Below are positions 54,138 through 62,287 of a stretch of 64,000 nucleotides of DNA, in pieces. This DNA comes from Candidatus Cloacimonadota bacterium (lineage in GTDB: Bacteria; Muiribacteriota; UBA6191), in NCBI GenBank assembly GCA_002402105.1, contig NVVD01000001.1, positions 191,256 to 255,255 on the forward strand. The letters run 5' to 3'. The position numbers and the translations under genes are program-made. Under the pieces are notes generated by a model. The model was not told the origin of the DNA and did no database searches. It saw only the letters and a program-made list of their open reading frames with translations. Each line of letters opens with the position of its first letter. Positions within the stretch are counted from its first letter, which is position 1.

Positions 54138-54782
54138 ATGAATATTGTTATCATGGGCCCTCCAGGGGCAGGAAAAGGAACACAAGCGTCAGTAATTGCG
54201 GGTAAGATAGATGCAAAACATTTATCTTCTGGTGACTTATTGCGTGAGGCTGTAGCTTCTGGTTCTGACTTAGGAAAGTCAGTAAAGAAAGTGATGGACT
54301 CGGGTGCATTAGTTTCAGACGACTTAATGATCGATTTGATTATGGATGTTGTCATGAAACTAGTCGCTGATAGTAAGGGTTTCTTATTAGATGGGTTTCC
54401 TCGGACTTTAGTCCAAGCAGAAGCCCTAAACGAGAAATTTGCAGATGCAGGTGTTCAAATAGATAAAGTAATTAATCTAGATGTTAAATCAGAAACGATA
54501 GTCCAGAGATTATCTGGTAGACGTGTATGTACAAAGTGTAAAAGCGTTTACCATGTAGATTCTTTACCTCCAAAGGTAAAGGGTATATGTGATAATGATG
54601 GTGAAGAATTGATTATCAGAAGCGATGATCAAGAGGCTGTTATTCGTCAGCGGCTGAAGATATATGATGACAGCACATTTCCGATTTTGGATTTTTATTC
54701 AAAATCACAAGAAGTGTTTCAAGTTTCGGGTGAATTACAGATGGATGAAGTTACAGGTAAAATTCTTGAGGCGTTGTCTTAA
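54138..54782 (+). CDS. adk: Adenylate kinase with zinc-type LID
   Basis: 214 residues. P-loop GPPGAGKGT (7-15), GFLLDGFPRT, and a long LID domain with zinc ligands C131, C134, C151 and D154, the Cys3-Asp variant seen in several bacteria. It balances AMP, ADP and ATP. In many spc operons map and infA follow adk; here rpmJ follows after 21 bp. Confidence 0.95.
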   Translation: MNIVIMGPPGAGKGTQASVIAGKIDAKHLSSGDLLREAVASGSDLGKSVKKVMDSGALVSDDLMIDLIMDVVMKLVADSKGFLLDGFPRTLVQAEALNEKFADAGVQIDKVINLDVKSETIVQRLSGRRVCTKCKSVYHVDSLPPKVKGICDNDGEELIIRSDDQEAVIRQRLKIYDDSTFPILDFYSKSQEVFQVSGELQMDEVTGKILEALS

Positions 54783-54803
54783 GGTTTTTTAGAGGAGAAA
54801 GAA

Positions 54804-54917
54804 ATGAAAGTACGAGCTTCTGTAAAGAAGATTTGTGATAAGTGTAAAGTGATTAAGCGAAAAGGTATCGTAAGAGTTATCTGTGAAGTAGCTAAACACA
54901 AGCAAAGGCAAGGGTAA
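54804..54917 (+). CDS. rpmJ: 50S ribosomal protein L36
   Basis: 37 residues. [20 protein letters not shown] at the start and a KHKQRQG end. All four zinc ligands are present: C11, C14, C27 and H32, so it is the zinc-binding form. AGAGGAG precedes the ATG by a few bases. The gene is flanked by adk (21 bp) and rpsM (2 bp). Confidence 0.97.
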   Translation: MKVRASVKKICDKCKVIKRKGIVRVICEVAKHKQRQG

Positions 54918-54919
54918 TC

Positions 54920-55291
54920 ATGGCACGTATTTCTGGTGTTGATTTACAAAAAAACAAGAGAATTGAATTTGCTTTGACTAAGATTTATGGAATTGGCATA
55001 ACTACATCTCGACAAATTTTAAATAATCTAGGTATCAACTTTGATACAAGAGTATTTGATTTAACTGAAGGTGATGTAGCAAAAATTGTTCGTTCTATTC
55101 AAGATTCCTATAAAGTAGAAGGGGATCTTAGAAAAGAACGTTCGATGAACATTAAGAGATTAATGGATATCGGTTGTTATAGAGGACTTCGTCATAGACG
55201 TGGTTTACCTGTAAGAGGACAAAGAACCAAAACCAACGCAAGAACCCGAAAAGGTGCAAAGCGTACAGTCGGTGCAAAGAGAAAGAAATAA
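54920..55291 (+). CDS. rpsM: 30S ribosomal protein S13
   Basis: 123 residues. [33 protein letters not shown] and the basic tail [20 protein letters not shown] are canonical. S13 contacts P-site tRNA and bridge B1. It starts 2 bp after rpmJ and opens the alpha-operon part; rpsK is 11 bp downstream. Confidence 0.97.
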   Translation: MARISGVDLQKNKRIEFALTKIYGIGITTSRQILNNLGINFDTRVFDLTEGDVAKIVRSIQDSYKVEGDLRKERSMNIKRLMDIGCYRGLRHRRGLPVRGQRTKTNARTRKGAKRTVGAKRKK

Positions 55292-55302
55292 AGTAGGGTA
55301 AT

Positions 55303-55677
55303 ATGGCTAAGGTAAAAAAAATCAAACGCAATATTACAAAGGGACGAGTTTATATAGCTTCGTCTTTTAATAATACTATCGTTAGTTTAACTGATATGAA
55401 TGGTGCAGTTGTAGCATGGTCTAGTGCAGGTAATTGTGGTTTTAAGGGTGCTCGTAAGAACACTCCTTATGCCGCTCAATTAGCTGCAAAAAAAGTAGAA
55501 AAAGCCGCACTAGATATGGGTATGACAATGACTGAAATCTATGTAAATGGACCAGGTCAAGGTAAGGACGCAGCTGTTAGAATTTTTCAAAGTTCTACAA
55601 TAAGAGTTGTTGGAATTAGAGATCATACTCCGCATCCTCATAATGGATGTAAGTTAAAGAAACGTCGTAGAATGTAA
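55303..55677 (+). CDS. rpsK: 30S ribosomal protein S11
   Basis: 124 residues. ASFNNTIVSLTDMNGAVVAW (positions ~20-39), GPGQGKDAAVRIFQSSTIRV and DHTPHPHNGCKLKKRRRM are diagnostic; the C-terminal Arg/Lys cluster binds 16S rRNA in the platform. Gap to rpsD is 17 bp. Confidence 0.97.
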   Translation: MAKVKKIKRNITKGRVYIASSFNNTIVSLTDMNGAVVAWSSAGNCGFKGARKNTPYAAQLAAKKVEKAALDMGMTMTEIYVNGPGQGKDAAVRIFQSSTIRVVGIRDHTPHPHNGCKLKKRRRM

Positions 55678-55694
55678 TTTGTTGGAGAAGTATC

Positions 55695-56321
55695 ATGGGT
55701 AGATATAGAGGTCCAATGGTAAAATTGAGTAAGCGTTTAGGTATTGCTTTAACACCTAAATGTGAGCGACATTTTGCTCTTAGGAATATAGATGTAAAGA
55801 ATCCGAATCACGTAATTGGTTCAACTAGTGGTAGACGAAAAAAATTGTCTACATATGGTGTTCAGTTATGGGAAAAGCAGAAATTACAGTATGCTTACGG
55901 AATTAGAGAAAAACAAATCAGAAAGTATTTTGAACAAGCTAAAAAAGCTGCCGTAACAGGTGATGCTTTGATGCAAATTCTAGAATCTAGATTTGATAAT
56001 GTAATTTTTAGAATGGGATTTGCTGCAAGTAGAGCCCAAGCTAGACAAATGATTGTACACGGTCATTTCTCTCTTGATGGAAAAAAGGCTAAAGTCCCTT
56101 CTATCAGTGTGAAACCAGGTACAGTGATAACTTTAAAAGAAAACTCAAAAATTAGAGGTCGCGTACAGTCTAATTATGTAGATGCAGCTGCAAAGGGCAT
56201 TCCTACATGGGTTAAGATTGATTCTGATAAATTAGTTGGAGAATTAGTAAAGACTCCAAGTAGAGATGAAATCGATATGGATGTAGAAGAGCAACTAGTA
56301 GTTGAATACTACTCACGTTAA
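55695..56321 (+). CDS. rpsD: 30S ribosomal protein S4, zinc-free type
   Basis: 208 residues. It begins MGRYRGPMVKLSKRLGIALT and lacks the four-cysteine cluster of zinc-type S4; only one Cys is present near the N-terminus. LSTYGVQLWEKQKLQYAYGI and the S4 RNA-binding domain (ILESRFDNVIFRMGFAASRA, QARQMIVHGH) are clear. In E. coli S4 represses the alpha operon by a pseudoknot before rpsM; no such site was recognised here. Confidence 0.97.
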   Translation: MGRYRGPMVKLSKRLGIALTPKCERHFALRNIDVKNPNHVIGSTSGRRKKLSTYGVQLWEKQKLQYAYGIREKQIRKYFEQAKKAAVTGDALMQILESRFDNVIFRMGFAASRAQARQMIVHGHFSLDGKKAKVPSISVKPGTVITLKENSKIRGRVQSNYVDAAAKGIPTWVKIDSDKLVGELVKTPSRDEIDMDVEEQLVVEYYSR

Positions 56322-56338
56322 TAATTAGGAGTGTTCAA

Positions 56339-57307
56339 GTGATTAAGGTTCAAGAGCCAAATTACAAATTTGAAAGAACTGGGGAAGATAATCCATTTTT
56401 TGGAAGCTTTGTTTTCGAACCTCTGGAAAGAGGTTTCGGATTAACTTTAGGCAATTCTTTAAGAAGAGTATTACTTTCTGCAATGCCTGGCGTTGCCATC
56501 TCAGCAGTTAGAATTAAAGGTGTTATGCACGAGTATTCTTTCATGAGTGGGGTGCAAGAAGATGTATTAGAAATCTTAATGAACCTCAAATCAGTCGTTT
56601 TGACCACAACTGAAGAAAGTCCAGAGCCTGTTGTTCTTACGTTGAGCAAAAAAGGCGTTGGCCCAATTACTGGTGCTGACATTGAAGAAGCAAGTGGTAT
56701 AACAGTTGTAAATAAAGAAGTTCACATTTGTGAAATTACTGATGAAGATATCGAAATCATGATGGAATTTGATATTAAAGTTGGTAGAGGATATGACAGA
56801 AACTGGAAAGGAAACGGAAACGAAAGTTTAGATACAATGTTTGTTGATGGACATTTCACTCCGGTTCAAAAAGTTAGCTATAAAGTGTCTGATGCTCGTG
56901 TTGGTCAAGATATCAATTATGATAAACTGATTTTAGACATCGAGACTAATGGTGCTATGCTACCTGAAGAAGTTCTGAAATTTTCAAGCAAGATGCTTCG
57001 TGAATATTACAATTTTTTAACCAATATCGAAGTTGATGTACCTAGATTGTCACATGATTTTCAATTAGAAGGAAGTCAAGAAGAGAATGTAGAGTCTAAC
57101 GACGACATCACAATTAAAGATCTAGAGTTTTCTGTAAGATCTAGAAATTGTCTCGAAATTGGTAATATAAAAACGTTAGGACAGTTAGCAGATATTTCTA
57201 TCGAAGAATTGATGCAAATCAAAAACTTTGGTAAAAAGTCTCTTACGGAAATCCGTGAGAAATTATCTCAGTATGGTCTTAAGTTGAAAGATGACCGAGA
57301 GGGGTAA
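56339..57307 (+). CDS. rpoA: DNA-directed RNA polymerase subunit alpha
   Basis: 322 residues, GTG start with AGGAG upstream. The N-terminal dimerisation domain has FEPLERGFGLTLGNSLRRVL and RIKGVMHEYSFMSGVQEDVL. The C-terminal domain, joined by an acidic linker near 245-260, carries EFSVRSRNCLEIGNIKTLGQ and KNFGKKSLTEIREKL, the UP-element DNA-binding helices. It assembles the RNA polymerase core. rplQ begins 2 bp downstream. Confidence 0.97.
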   Translation: MIKVQEPNYKFERTGEDNPFFGSFVFEPLERGFGLTLGNSLRRVLLSAMPGVAISAVRIKGVMHEYSFMSGVQEDVLEILMNLKSVVLTTTEESPEPVVLTLSKKGVGPITGADIEEASGITVVNKEVHICEITDEDIEIMMEFDIKVGRGYDRNWKGNGNESLDTMFVDGHFTPVQKVSYKVSDARVGQDINYDKLILDIETNGAMLPEEVLKFSSKMLREYYNFLTNIEVDVPRLSHDFQLEGSQEENVESNDDITIKDLEFSVRSRNCLEIGNIKTLGQLADISIEELMQIKNFGKKSLTEIREKLSQYGLKLKDDREG

Positions 57308-57309
57308 TC

Positions 57310-57753
57310 ATGAGACATAGAGTAAGAAGTGCAAAACTAGGAAGAAGAACTGACCATCAGTTGTCTTTAAGACGAAACTTAGTTTTTGCTTTAATAAATG
57401 AAGGTAAGATTACTACAACTCTTGCTAAAGCTAAAATGGTTCGACCAATCATCGAAAAATTAATTACTTTAGCAAAAAAAGGTAATGCTGATGAAACAGC
57501 AAGAGCTAGACACCTAGCGAATGCAGTATCATTTTTTACTAGTGGTCAAAATAAACGAATTTTCGTAACTACTAATGCAAAAGTAGACGGTAAACGAGTT
57601 AAAAAGACTACTGAAAAGCCTAGAGTGGTAAAAAGACTTTTTGATGAAATCGCTCCTGCTTATAGCACAAGACCTGGTGGATACACTAGAATCATAAAGC
57701 TTGGCAAGCGTGCTGGTGATGCAGCGGACATGGCAGTTATTAGCCTAGTCTAA
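57310..57753 (+). CDS. rplQ: 50S ribosomal protein L17
   Basis: 147 residues. MRHRVRSAKLGRRTDHQLSL, INEGKITTTLAKAKMVRPII and the tail YTRIIKLGKRAGDAADMAVI are typical; the region between is slightly longer than in E. coli (127 residues). L17 lies on the solvent side near the tunnel exit. It ends the superoperon, with a very strong terminator right after it. Confidence 0.96.
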   Translation: MRHRVRSAKLGRRTDHQLSLRRNLVFALINEGKITTTLAKAKMVRPIIEKLITLAKKGNADETARARHLANAVSFFTSGQNKRIFVTTNAKVDGKRVKKTTEKPRVVKRLFDEIAPAYSTRPGGYTRIIKLGKRAGDAADMAVISLV

Positions 57754-57758
57754 ATAAT

Positions 57759-57803
57759 AAAAAAAGCTGTCAAAGAATTTTATTCTTTGACAGCTTTTTT
57801 TTT
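57759..57803 (+). terminator. Very strong rho-independent terminator ending the ribosomal superoperon
   Basis: AAAAAGCTGTCAAAGAAT (57761-57778) pairs without mismatch to ATTCTTTGACAGC plus T's (57782-57799), loop TTT, ending in T9. The A-rich 5' arm makes it potentially bidirectional. Confidence 0.95.
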
Positions 57804-57807
57804 ATGC

Positions 57808-57947
57808 GCTTGATAGGATGGCGTCTTTTACTTGCCTTTATTTGCTTGTGTACACGAGTACACTTCGCAAATAAGACCAAGCAAAATACACTCATCCTAT
57901 TCAAGCTCAATTTGTAAAATTGTTGCTTCGCTTAATTTTACAAATTG
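57808..57947. repeat. Block of large intergenic palindromes after rplQ
   Basis: Two adjacent palindromes. The first spans 57808-57906: outer arms GCTTGATAGGATG (57808-57820) and CATCCTATTCAAGC (57893-57906), a middle pair 57826-57834 with 57878-57886, then TTATTTGC (57838-57845) with GCAAATAA (57867-57874) and GTGTAC with GTACAC at the tip. The second is a perfect 14-bp stem, 57908-57921 with 57934-57947, around a 12-base loop GTTGCTTCGCTT. From 57948 to 58093 I see only AT-rich sequence and a small ATGGG/CCCAT hairpin at 58036-58053. No reading frame fills the 340-bp gap. Confidence 0.8.
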
Positions 57948-58093
57948 GTAGAAGTGGACTGGCTGTAATATTTTGAATTGGTTGATATGTGTTAAGGATT
58001 TGTGAAAATTTGCTTTGTTTGTTTTTAAATCGGGTATGGGTCTTTAGCCCCATTATAAATTTTATTTAATTTGTTGTTTTGATTGGGGTTATT

Positions 58094-58849
58094 TTGCTTA
58101 GGGTTTCTGATTTATCTAAGTCTTTTGGTGATGAGCTTGTTTTTGAGGGTGTTAATTTATCTTTGGAGGCTGGTAAAATTTATGGTTTACTTGGTAATAA
58201 TGGTAGTGGCAAGTCTACTTTAGCTAAAATTATATTGGGCTTAGAGAGCTTTGACTCTGGTAGTATTAGTCTTATTTGTGATGATGTTACTATTACAGAT
58301 ATTTTGGAGATTAAAAAATCTCTTTATTATGTATTTCAAAACCCAGATCATCAAATTGTAGGTACTATTGTTTCTGATGATGTTGCTTTTGGTATTGAAA
58401 ATATTACTACAGACTTTGATTTAATTACTAGTAGGGTAAATAAATCTCTTAAAGATGTCGGTTTGCTTGATTTTAAGGACACTAACCCATTGATGTTATC
58501 TGGTGGACAAAAGCAGCGTTTGGCTATTGCTGGGGCATTGGCTGTTAGTGCTAGATATATTATTTTAGATGAACCTTCTGCTATGCTTGACCCCGATGCA
58601 AGAAAAGACCTTTGGCGATTATTGTTTAAGTTAAAAAATGAGGGTTTATCTATTTTGGTAATCACTCACTTATGTGAAGAAATTAGACAATGTGATTGTC
58701 TATTTGTATTTAAGAATAAAAATATTGAACTTATTGATGATGTAGATACTTTTTTTGATGATAATATATATAAAGACTTTGGTATTGAAGATGATGATTT
58801 ATCATTAATTAAAAATTCAGGTTTAGGTGAGTTTTATGATTCAATTTAA
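58094..58849 (+). CDS. ECF-type transporter ATPase (EcfA/CbiO-like), first of pair
   Basis: 251 residues from TTG 58094 (GGGG five bases upstream); another TTG at 58079 would add five residues. Walker A GNNGSGKSTLAK, Q-loop FQNPDHQIVGTIVSDDVAFG, signature LSGGQKQRLAIAGAL, Walker B IILDEPSAMLD and switch ITHLCEE are intact. The FQNPDHQ...V..DVAFG form is typical of energy-coupling-factor ATPases that power vitamin and metal uptake. No EcfT or S-component lies in the window, so the partner is elsewhere. It overlaps the next ATPase gene by 14 bp. Confidence 0.88.
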   Translation: MLRVSDLSKSFGDELVFEGVNLSLEAGKIYGLLGNNGSGKSTLAKIILGLESFDSGSISLICDDVTITDILEIKKSLYYVFQNPDHQIVGTIVSDDVAFGIENITTDFDLITSRVNKSLKDVGLLDFKDTNPLMLSGGQKQRLAIAGALAVSARYIILDEPSAMLDPDARKDLWRLLFKLKNEGLSILVITHLCEEIRQCDCLFVFKNKNIELIDDVDTFFDDNIYKDFGIEDDDLSLIKNSGLGEFYDSI

Positions 58850-59639
58850 AGATGTTGAATACACATATTTTGATAAAACTCCTTTTCAGAGATTAGCTTT
58901 ATCTATTGATAGCTTGAAACTAGAGATGAATGAATATTATGGGGTAGTTGGTAAAACAGGCTCAGGTAAATCAACTTTTTTAAAAATATTGACTCATTTA
59001 ATAGAACCCAGCAAGGGTGAAATCATATTAGAGCCAAGACCAGATAATATACGAAAGTTTTTTGGATTTGTTTTTCAACAACCAGAGCATCAATTATTTT
59101 GTGAAACAGTACAAGAAGAGTTAGAGTTTTCGCTAAAAAACTTTGATGTGGATGAGAGTTTATGGGGAGAGAAAATCCAAGAAGCACTAAAGATGGTAGC
59201 TTTGCCTAGTGACTTTGTGACTAAAGATCCAATGTTATTATCTGGTGGGCAAAAGCGTCGTGTGGCTATAGCATCTATTTTATGTTACGAACCTCAAGTT
59301 TTGGTGCTTGATGAGCCAACTGCTGGGGTAGATGGTGAATCTAAAGAGATTCTTTTACAAGCTTTTTTAAAATATCATCAAAAAGGGCATTGTATATTTT
59401 TAGTGAGCCATGACTTAAACCTTATTAATAACGAGTGTTCAAAAGTATTATCATTTAAAAACTATTCGATTGAAAAAGTAGGAAAAACCTTTGAGGTTTT
59501 ATCTAATTTAGATGTAGATTTGAGTCCGTCATTAAAGCTTCTAAAGAGTTTTAAAAATATAGATTCGTCTGTTAATACAAAAGTTTCTAAGGATAATTTT
59601 TTGAGTTTAAGGAAAAAATATGCACCAACAAGAACGTGA
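58836..59639 (+). CDS. ECF-type transporter ATPase (EcfA/CbiO-like), second of pair
   Basis: 267 residues from ATG 58836, with AGGTGAG upstream; a GTG at 58827 is in frame. Walker A GKTGSGKSTFLKIL, Q-loop FQQPEHQLFCETVQEELEFS, signature LSGGQKRRVAIASIL, Walker B VLVLDEPTAGVD and switch VSHDLN. With the preceding gene it would form the usual EcfA1-EcfA2 heterodimer. The last ~50 residues are a longer tail. The aldolase gene starts 20 bp before its stop, in another frame. Confidence 0.88.
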   Translation: MIQFKDVEYTYFDKTPFQRLALSIDSLKLEMNEYYGVVGKTGSGKSTFLKILTHLIEPSKGEIILEPRPDNIRKFFGFVFQQPEHQLFCETVQEELEFSLKNFDVDESLWGEKIQEALKMVALPSDFVTKDPMLLSGGQKRRVAIASILCYEPQVLVLDEPTAGVDGESKEILLQAFLKYHQKGHCIFLVSHDLNLINNECSKVLSFKNYSIEKVGKTFEVLSNLDVDLSPSLKLLKSFKNIDSSVNTKVSKDNFLSLRKKYAPTRT

Positions 59640-60357
59640 CGAACTTATTTTTATATGCAAGCTACTTTATGATAGAGGTTTACTTTGTGGTATGGATGGC
59701 AATGTATCTATGAGGGTTTCTGATGGTTTTTTAACTACTCCCTCTGGCAGAAATAAATACTTTATTAAAAGTGATGATTTGGTGCATTTAAATAAACAGG
59801 GTATTTCTATAGAGTATAATAAAAAACCTTCAAGTGAGTTTGAAATGCATAAAAAAGTATATGATATGCGTTGTGATGTAAATGCGATTGTACATTGTCA
59901 CCCTGTTTACTCTACTTTTTTTGCAAGCTCTAAATATGAACTTGATATTTGTTTATTAACCGAAGCTGTTGTTGCTCAAGGCGCTATTCCAAAGGCTAAA
60001 CTTGCTATACCATCAACATCTGAGATTGCAAATAGTATTGCTCCTTTTGTTGATAAAGCAGATGCTATTTTATTAGCAAATCATGGTGCTATTACTTATG
60101 GTAAAAATCTTGAAGTAGCTTATTCAAAGATGGACTCTTTAGAGCATTTTGCAAAAATTCAATACATGGGTTTAGGCGATAACTCTTTAAATACTATTAA
60201 CCCAGAAACTGTAGAGTTACTAGAGGGAATGCGGGATGGATATGGTTTGACAACCCCTTGTATACCATGTAACCAAAAAACAGATCGTTCGGATAAAAGT
60301 TTAAATGAAGACGAAATTGTAAAACAAGTTTTGTTTAACTTATCAAATAGGAACTAA
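59620..60357 (+). CDS. Class II aldolase/adducin-family protein (FucA-like)
   Basis: 245 residues; AAGGA lies 7 bases before the ATG. GMDGNVSMRV and LTTPSGRNK form the phosphate-binding loops. SSEFEMHKKVY holds the likely catalytic Glu. Zinc ligands are the two His of VHCHPVY (~92-96) and a His in ILLANHGAITY (~154). The family includes fuculose-phosphate and ribulose-phosphate aldolases/epimerases and methylthioribulose-1-phosphate dehydratase; which one is not decided. A CIPCNQ Cys pair near residue 215 is extra. The 20-bp overlap with the ATPase gene suggests coupling. Confidence 0.82.
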   Translation: MHQQERDELIFICKLLYDRGLLCGMDGNVSMRVSDGFLTTPSGRNKYFIKSDDLVHLNKQGISIEYNKKPSSEFEMHKKVYDMRCDVNAIVHCHPVYSTFFASSKYELDICLLTEAVVAQGAIPKAKLAIPSTSEIANSIAPFVDKADAILLANHGAITYGKNLEVAYSKMDSLEHFAKIQYMGLGDNSLNTINPETVELLEGMRDGYGLTTPCIPCNQKTDRSDKSLNEDEIVKQVLFNLSNRN

Positions 60358-60363
60358 TATTTT

Positions 60364-60789
60364 ATGACAAATGATATACGATGGGAACAAAGGTTTTATA
60401 ACTTTAAGAAGGCTTTAATTCAATTACAACATGCAGTTGATTTATCATCTAGCAGAGAATTGAGTCATTTAGAAAAACAAGGGTTAGTTCAAGGGTTTGA
60501 GTATACCCATGAATTAGCTTGGAAAACATTAAAAGACTTCTTAGAATATAGAGGGGCAACTGAAAAAATTTATGGTTCAAAGGATTCGGTCAGAGAAGCT
60601 TTTAAATTTGATCTTATCACTGCGGGTGATGATTGGATGGGTATGATAAAAAGTAGAAATCTTACTTCCCATACCTATAATGAAGATGTTGTATTTCAGA
60701 TAGTTGATCAGATTTTAAATATTTATATCCATAGGTTTAACGAATTGAATAAGAAACTTACGGATATTCTAAATGAAAAAGATTTATAG
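60364..60789 (+). CDS. HEPN-domain protein, nucleotidyltransferase partner (HI0074 family)
   Basis: 141 residues. RFYNFKKALIQLQHAV, the helical core EYTHELAWKTLKDFLEYRG and RNLTSHTYNE are typical of the HI0074 family. R98-N99-x3-H103 is the R-x4-H motif of HEPN ribonuclease toxins. It lies 6 bp after the aldolase gene and 2 bp before the MNT gene. HEPN/MNT pairs act as toxin-antitoxin systems in which the MNT protein modifies the HEPN toxin. Confidence 0.88.
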   Translation: MTNDIRWEQRFYNFKKALIQLQHAVDLSSSRELSHLEKQGLVQGFEYTHELAWKTLKDFLEYRGATEKIYGSKDSVREAFKFDLITAGDDWMGMIKSRNLTSHTYNEDVVFQIVDQILNIYIHRFNELNKKLTDILNEKDL

Positions 60790-60791
60790 AA

Positions 60792-61103
60792 ATGAAATAT
60801 GGACTTAAAAGTATTCATATTTCTAAAATAAATAAAGTATTTAGCGAGTACAGCCAGATTCAAAAAGTAGTTTTATATGGTTCAAGAGCAAAAGGAAATT
60901 TTAAAAATGGCTCAGATATTGATTTAACTATGTATGGAGAAAATTTAGAGCTTGGTCTTTTATTTAAAATTGAAAATAAATTAGATGATTTGTTATTAGC
61001 TTATACTATTGATTTATCTATTTTTAATAATATAGATAATAAGAGTTTAATAGAGCATATTAACAGAGTTGGTATTTGTTTTTATACAAAAAAAAGAGAG
61101 TAA
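60792..61103 (+). CDS. MNT-domain nucleotidyltransferase (antitoxin of HEPN/MNT pair)
   Basis: 103 residues. GSRAKGNFKNGSDIDL (30-45) holds the catalytic Gly-Ser and the two metal-binding Asp (42, 44). This minimal nucleotidyltransferase type AMPylates its HEPN partner in studied pairs (MntA-HepT). Spacing of 2 bp to the toxin gene fits joint translation. After it, 61104-61270 is an AT-rich convergent gap with no terminator that I can define. Confidence 0.88.
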   Translation: MKYGLKSIHISKINKVFSEYSQIQKVVLYGSRAKGNFKNGSDIDLTMYGENLELGLLFKIENKLDDLLLAYTIDLSIFNNIDNKSLIEHINRVGICFYTKKRE

Positions 61104-61270
61104 ACAAGGAAGATACGCTACCTACCTATCTATTTTAGTTCTAAAAACCTTTAATACAATAGATTTTCAAGATTTTATTACAATAAACATATTATATTTT
61201 AGGGAAAAGTAGCCCCATATGTGCTGATGAACTGCTTCAATGATGCTAATCATTACTATTGTATTTATAA

Positions 61271-62278
61271 TTAATGTTGTTTTAATTTATTAATAAACTT
61301 ATCTTTAATATCATTTGTTACAATATCAGCTCCATGATATAGATGAGACACGTCACCAAAATTTGTATCATCCAAATAATAAAGTTTATTTAAAATTTTT
61401 ATGCTATATTTAGTGGATAAATTATTGAAATATATATCATAAGAGGTCTTATATAAATTAGATGTCTTTTTATAAGATGTTTGATTAAAAGGCATTGTGT
61501 AATAATAAACTTCTATATTATATATTTTTGCCAATTCAATAATTTTAATTAAATATAATTCTAATAATTTTGATATCTTAAATTTTCTTTTTGATTTACT
61601 TTCAGAATTTAAACCATGACACACTTTTTTTCGACCAAAAAAATAATGTCCTTTTGACTCTTTAAGCACTGCTAATACCTTTTTATTTTGAGTCTTTCTA
61701 TTAAGTTTCTTATTAAATAGAGTTGCTTTAAATTCAGGTAAATAAGTGAAAGGGTTATATCTATAATTTAAATAAGAATAAAAATGATGTTGCTTAAATT
61801 TATTTCCTCTATTTAGAAGTTTATATTCATTTAACTCTTTGGCATACTTAGTAACTTTAATATTATTGAAAATACCTAAGTAATCAAACTTTACAGTTCT
61901 ATTCCAATATGTATCTTGTCTTTCTAAATGAAATGGTCCATAACTAAGAAGTAAGTATTTTGGTCTATTATTATCTAGATATCTTTTGAGTGTATAAAAT
62001 CCTTCAATAGGAGTAGCACCTCCAATAGCTAAATTTATACTATTAATATTATTTGTATCAAAAGAATTTGGTTTAAATCCAGCCTTTGCTCTCGAATCAC
62101 CAATTAATAAGAAATTGTGATTATTACTTTTTAGGGAATTCTTTTTTACATCCATCCACATTGGATATTCCCTATTCATAAATAATGACTTGCTGGTTAA
62201 TATATACAATCCATATGATATTATAGAAATAAATATTAAACCAATACTTAAATATGTAAAATATCTGTATCTTTTCAC
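61271..62278 (-). CDS. SGNH-like protein associated with MBOAT acyltransferase
   Basis: 335 residues. One N-terminal membrane anchor (about residues 10-28) leads to a periplasmic domain. FLLIGDSRAKAG has the SGNH-type GDS serine, and GDVSHLYHG near the C-terminus supplies a D-x2-H. AINLAIGGATPIEG would hold the block II glycine. Such AlgJ/AlgX/DltD-like proteins complete transfer of acyl groups from an MBOAT protein to glycans or teichoic acids. It follows the MBOAT gene by 9 bp. Lys/Asn/Ile content is somewhat higher than in upstream core genes. Confidence 0.72.
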   Translation of the reverse strand: MKRYRYFTYLSIGLIFISIISYGLYILTSKSLFMNREYPMWMDVKKNSLKSNNHNFLLIGDSRAKAGFKPNSFDTNNINSINLAIGGATPIEGFYTLKRYLDNNRPKYLLLSYGPFHLERQDTYWNRTVKFDYLGIFNNIKVTKYAKELNEYKLLNRGNKFKQHHFYSYLNYRYNPFTYLPEFKATLFNKKLNRKTQNKKVLAVLKESKGHYFFGRKKVCHGLNSESKSKRKFKISKLLELYLIKIIELAKIYNIEVYYYTMPFNQTSYKKTSNLYKTSYDIYFNNLSTKYSIKILNKLYYLDDTNFGDVSHLYHGADIVTNDIKDKFINKLKQH

Positions 62279-62287
62279 TTGTAGTTC

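Noticed and set aside
57808-57947. Palindromes as an integron attC site
   Set aside because: No integrase gene, cassette array or recognisable GTTRRRY/RYYYAAC core pair is present, and the arms are AT-rich and much longer than in typical attC sites.
58021-58093. ATGGG/CCCAT hairpin before the ECF ATPases as a vitamin riboswitch
   Set aside because: None of the conserved cores of cobalamin, TPP, FMN or preQ1 riboswitches could be found in the gap; a 5-bp stem alone is not evidence.
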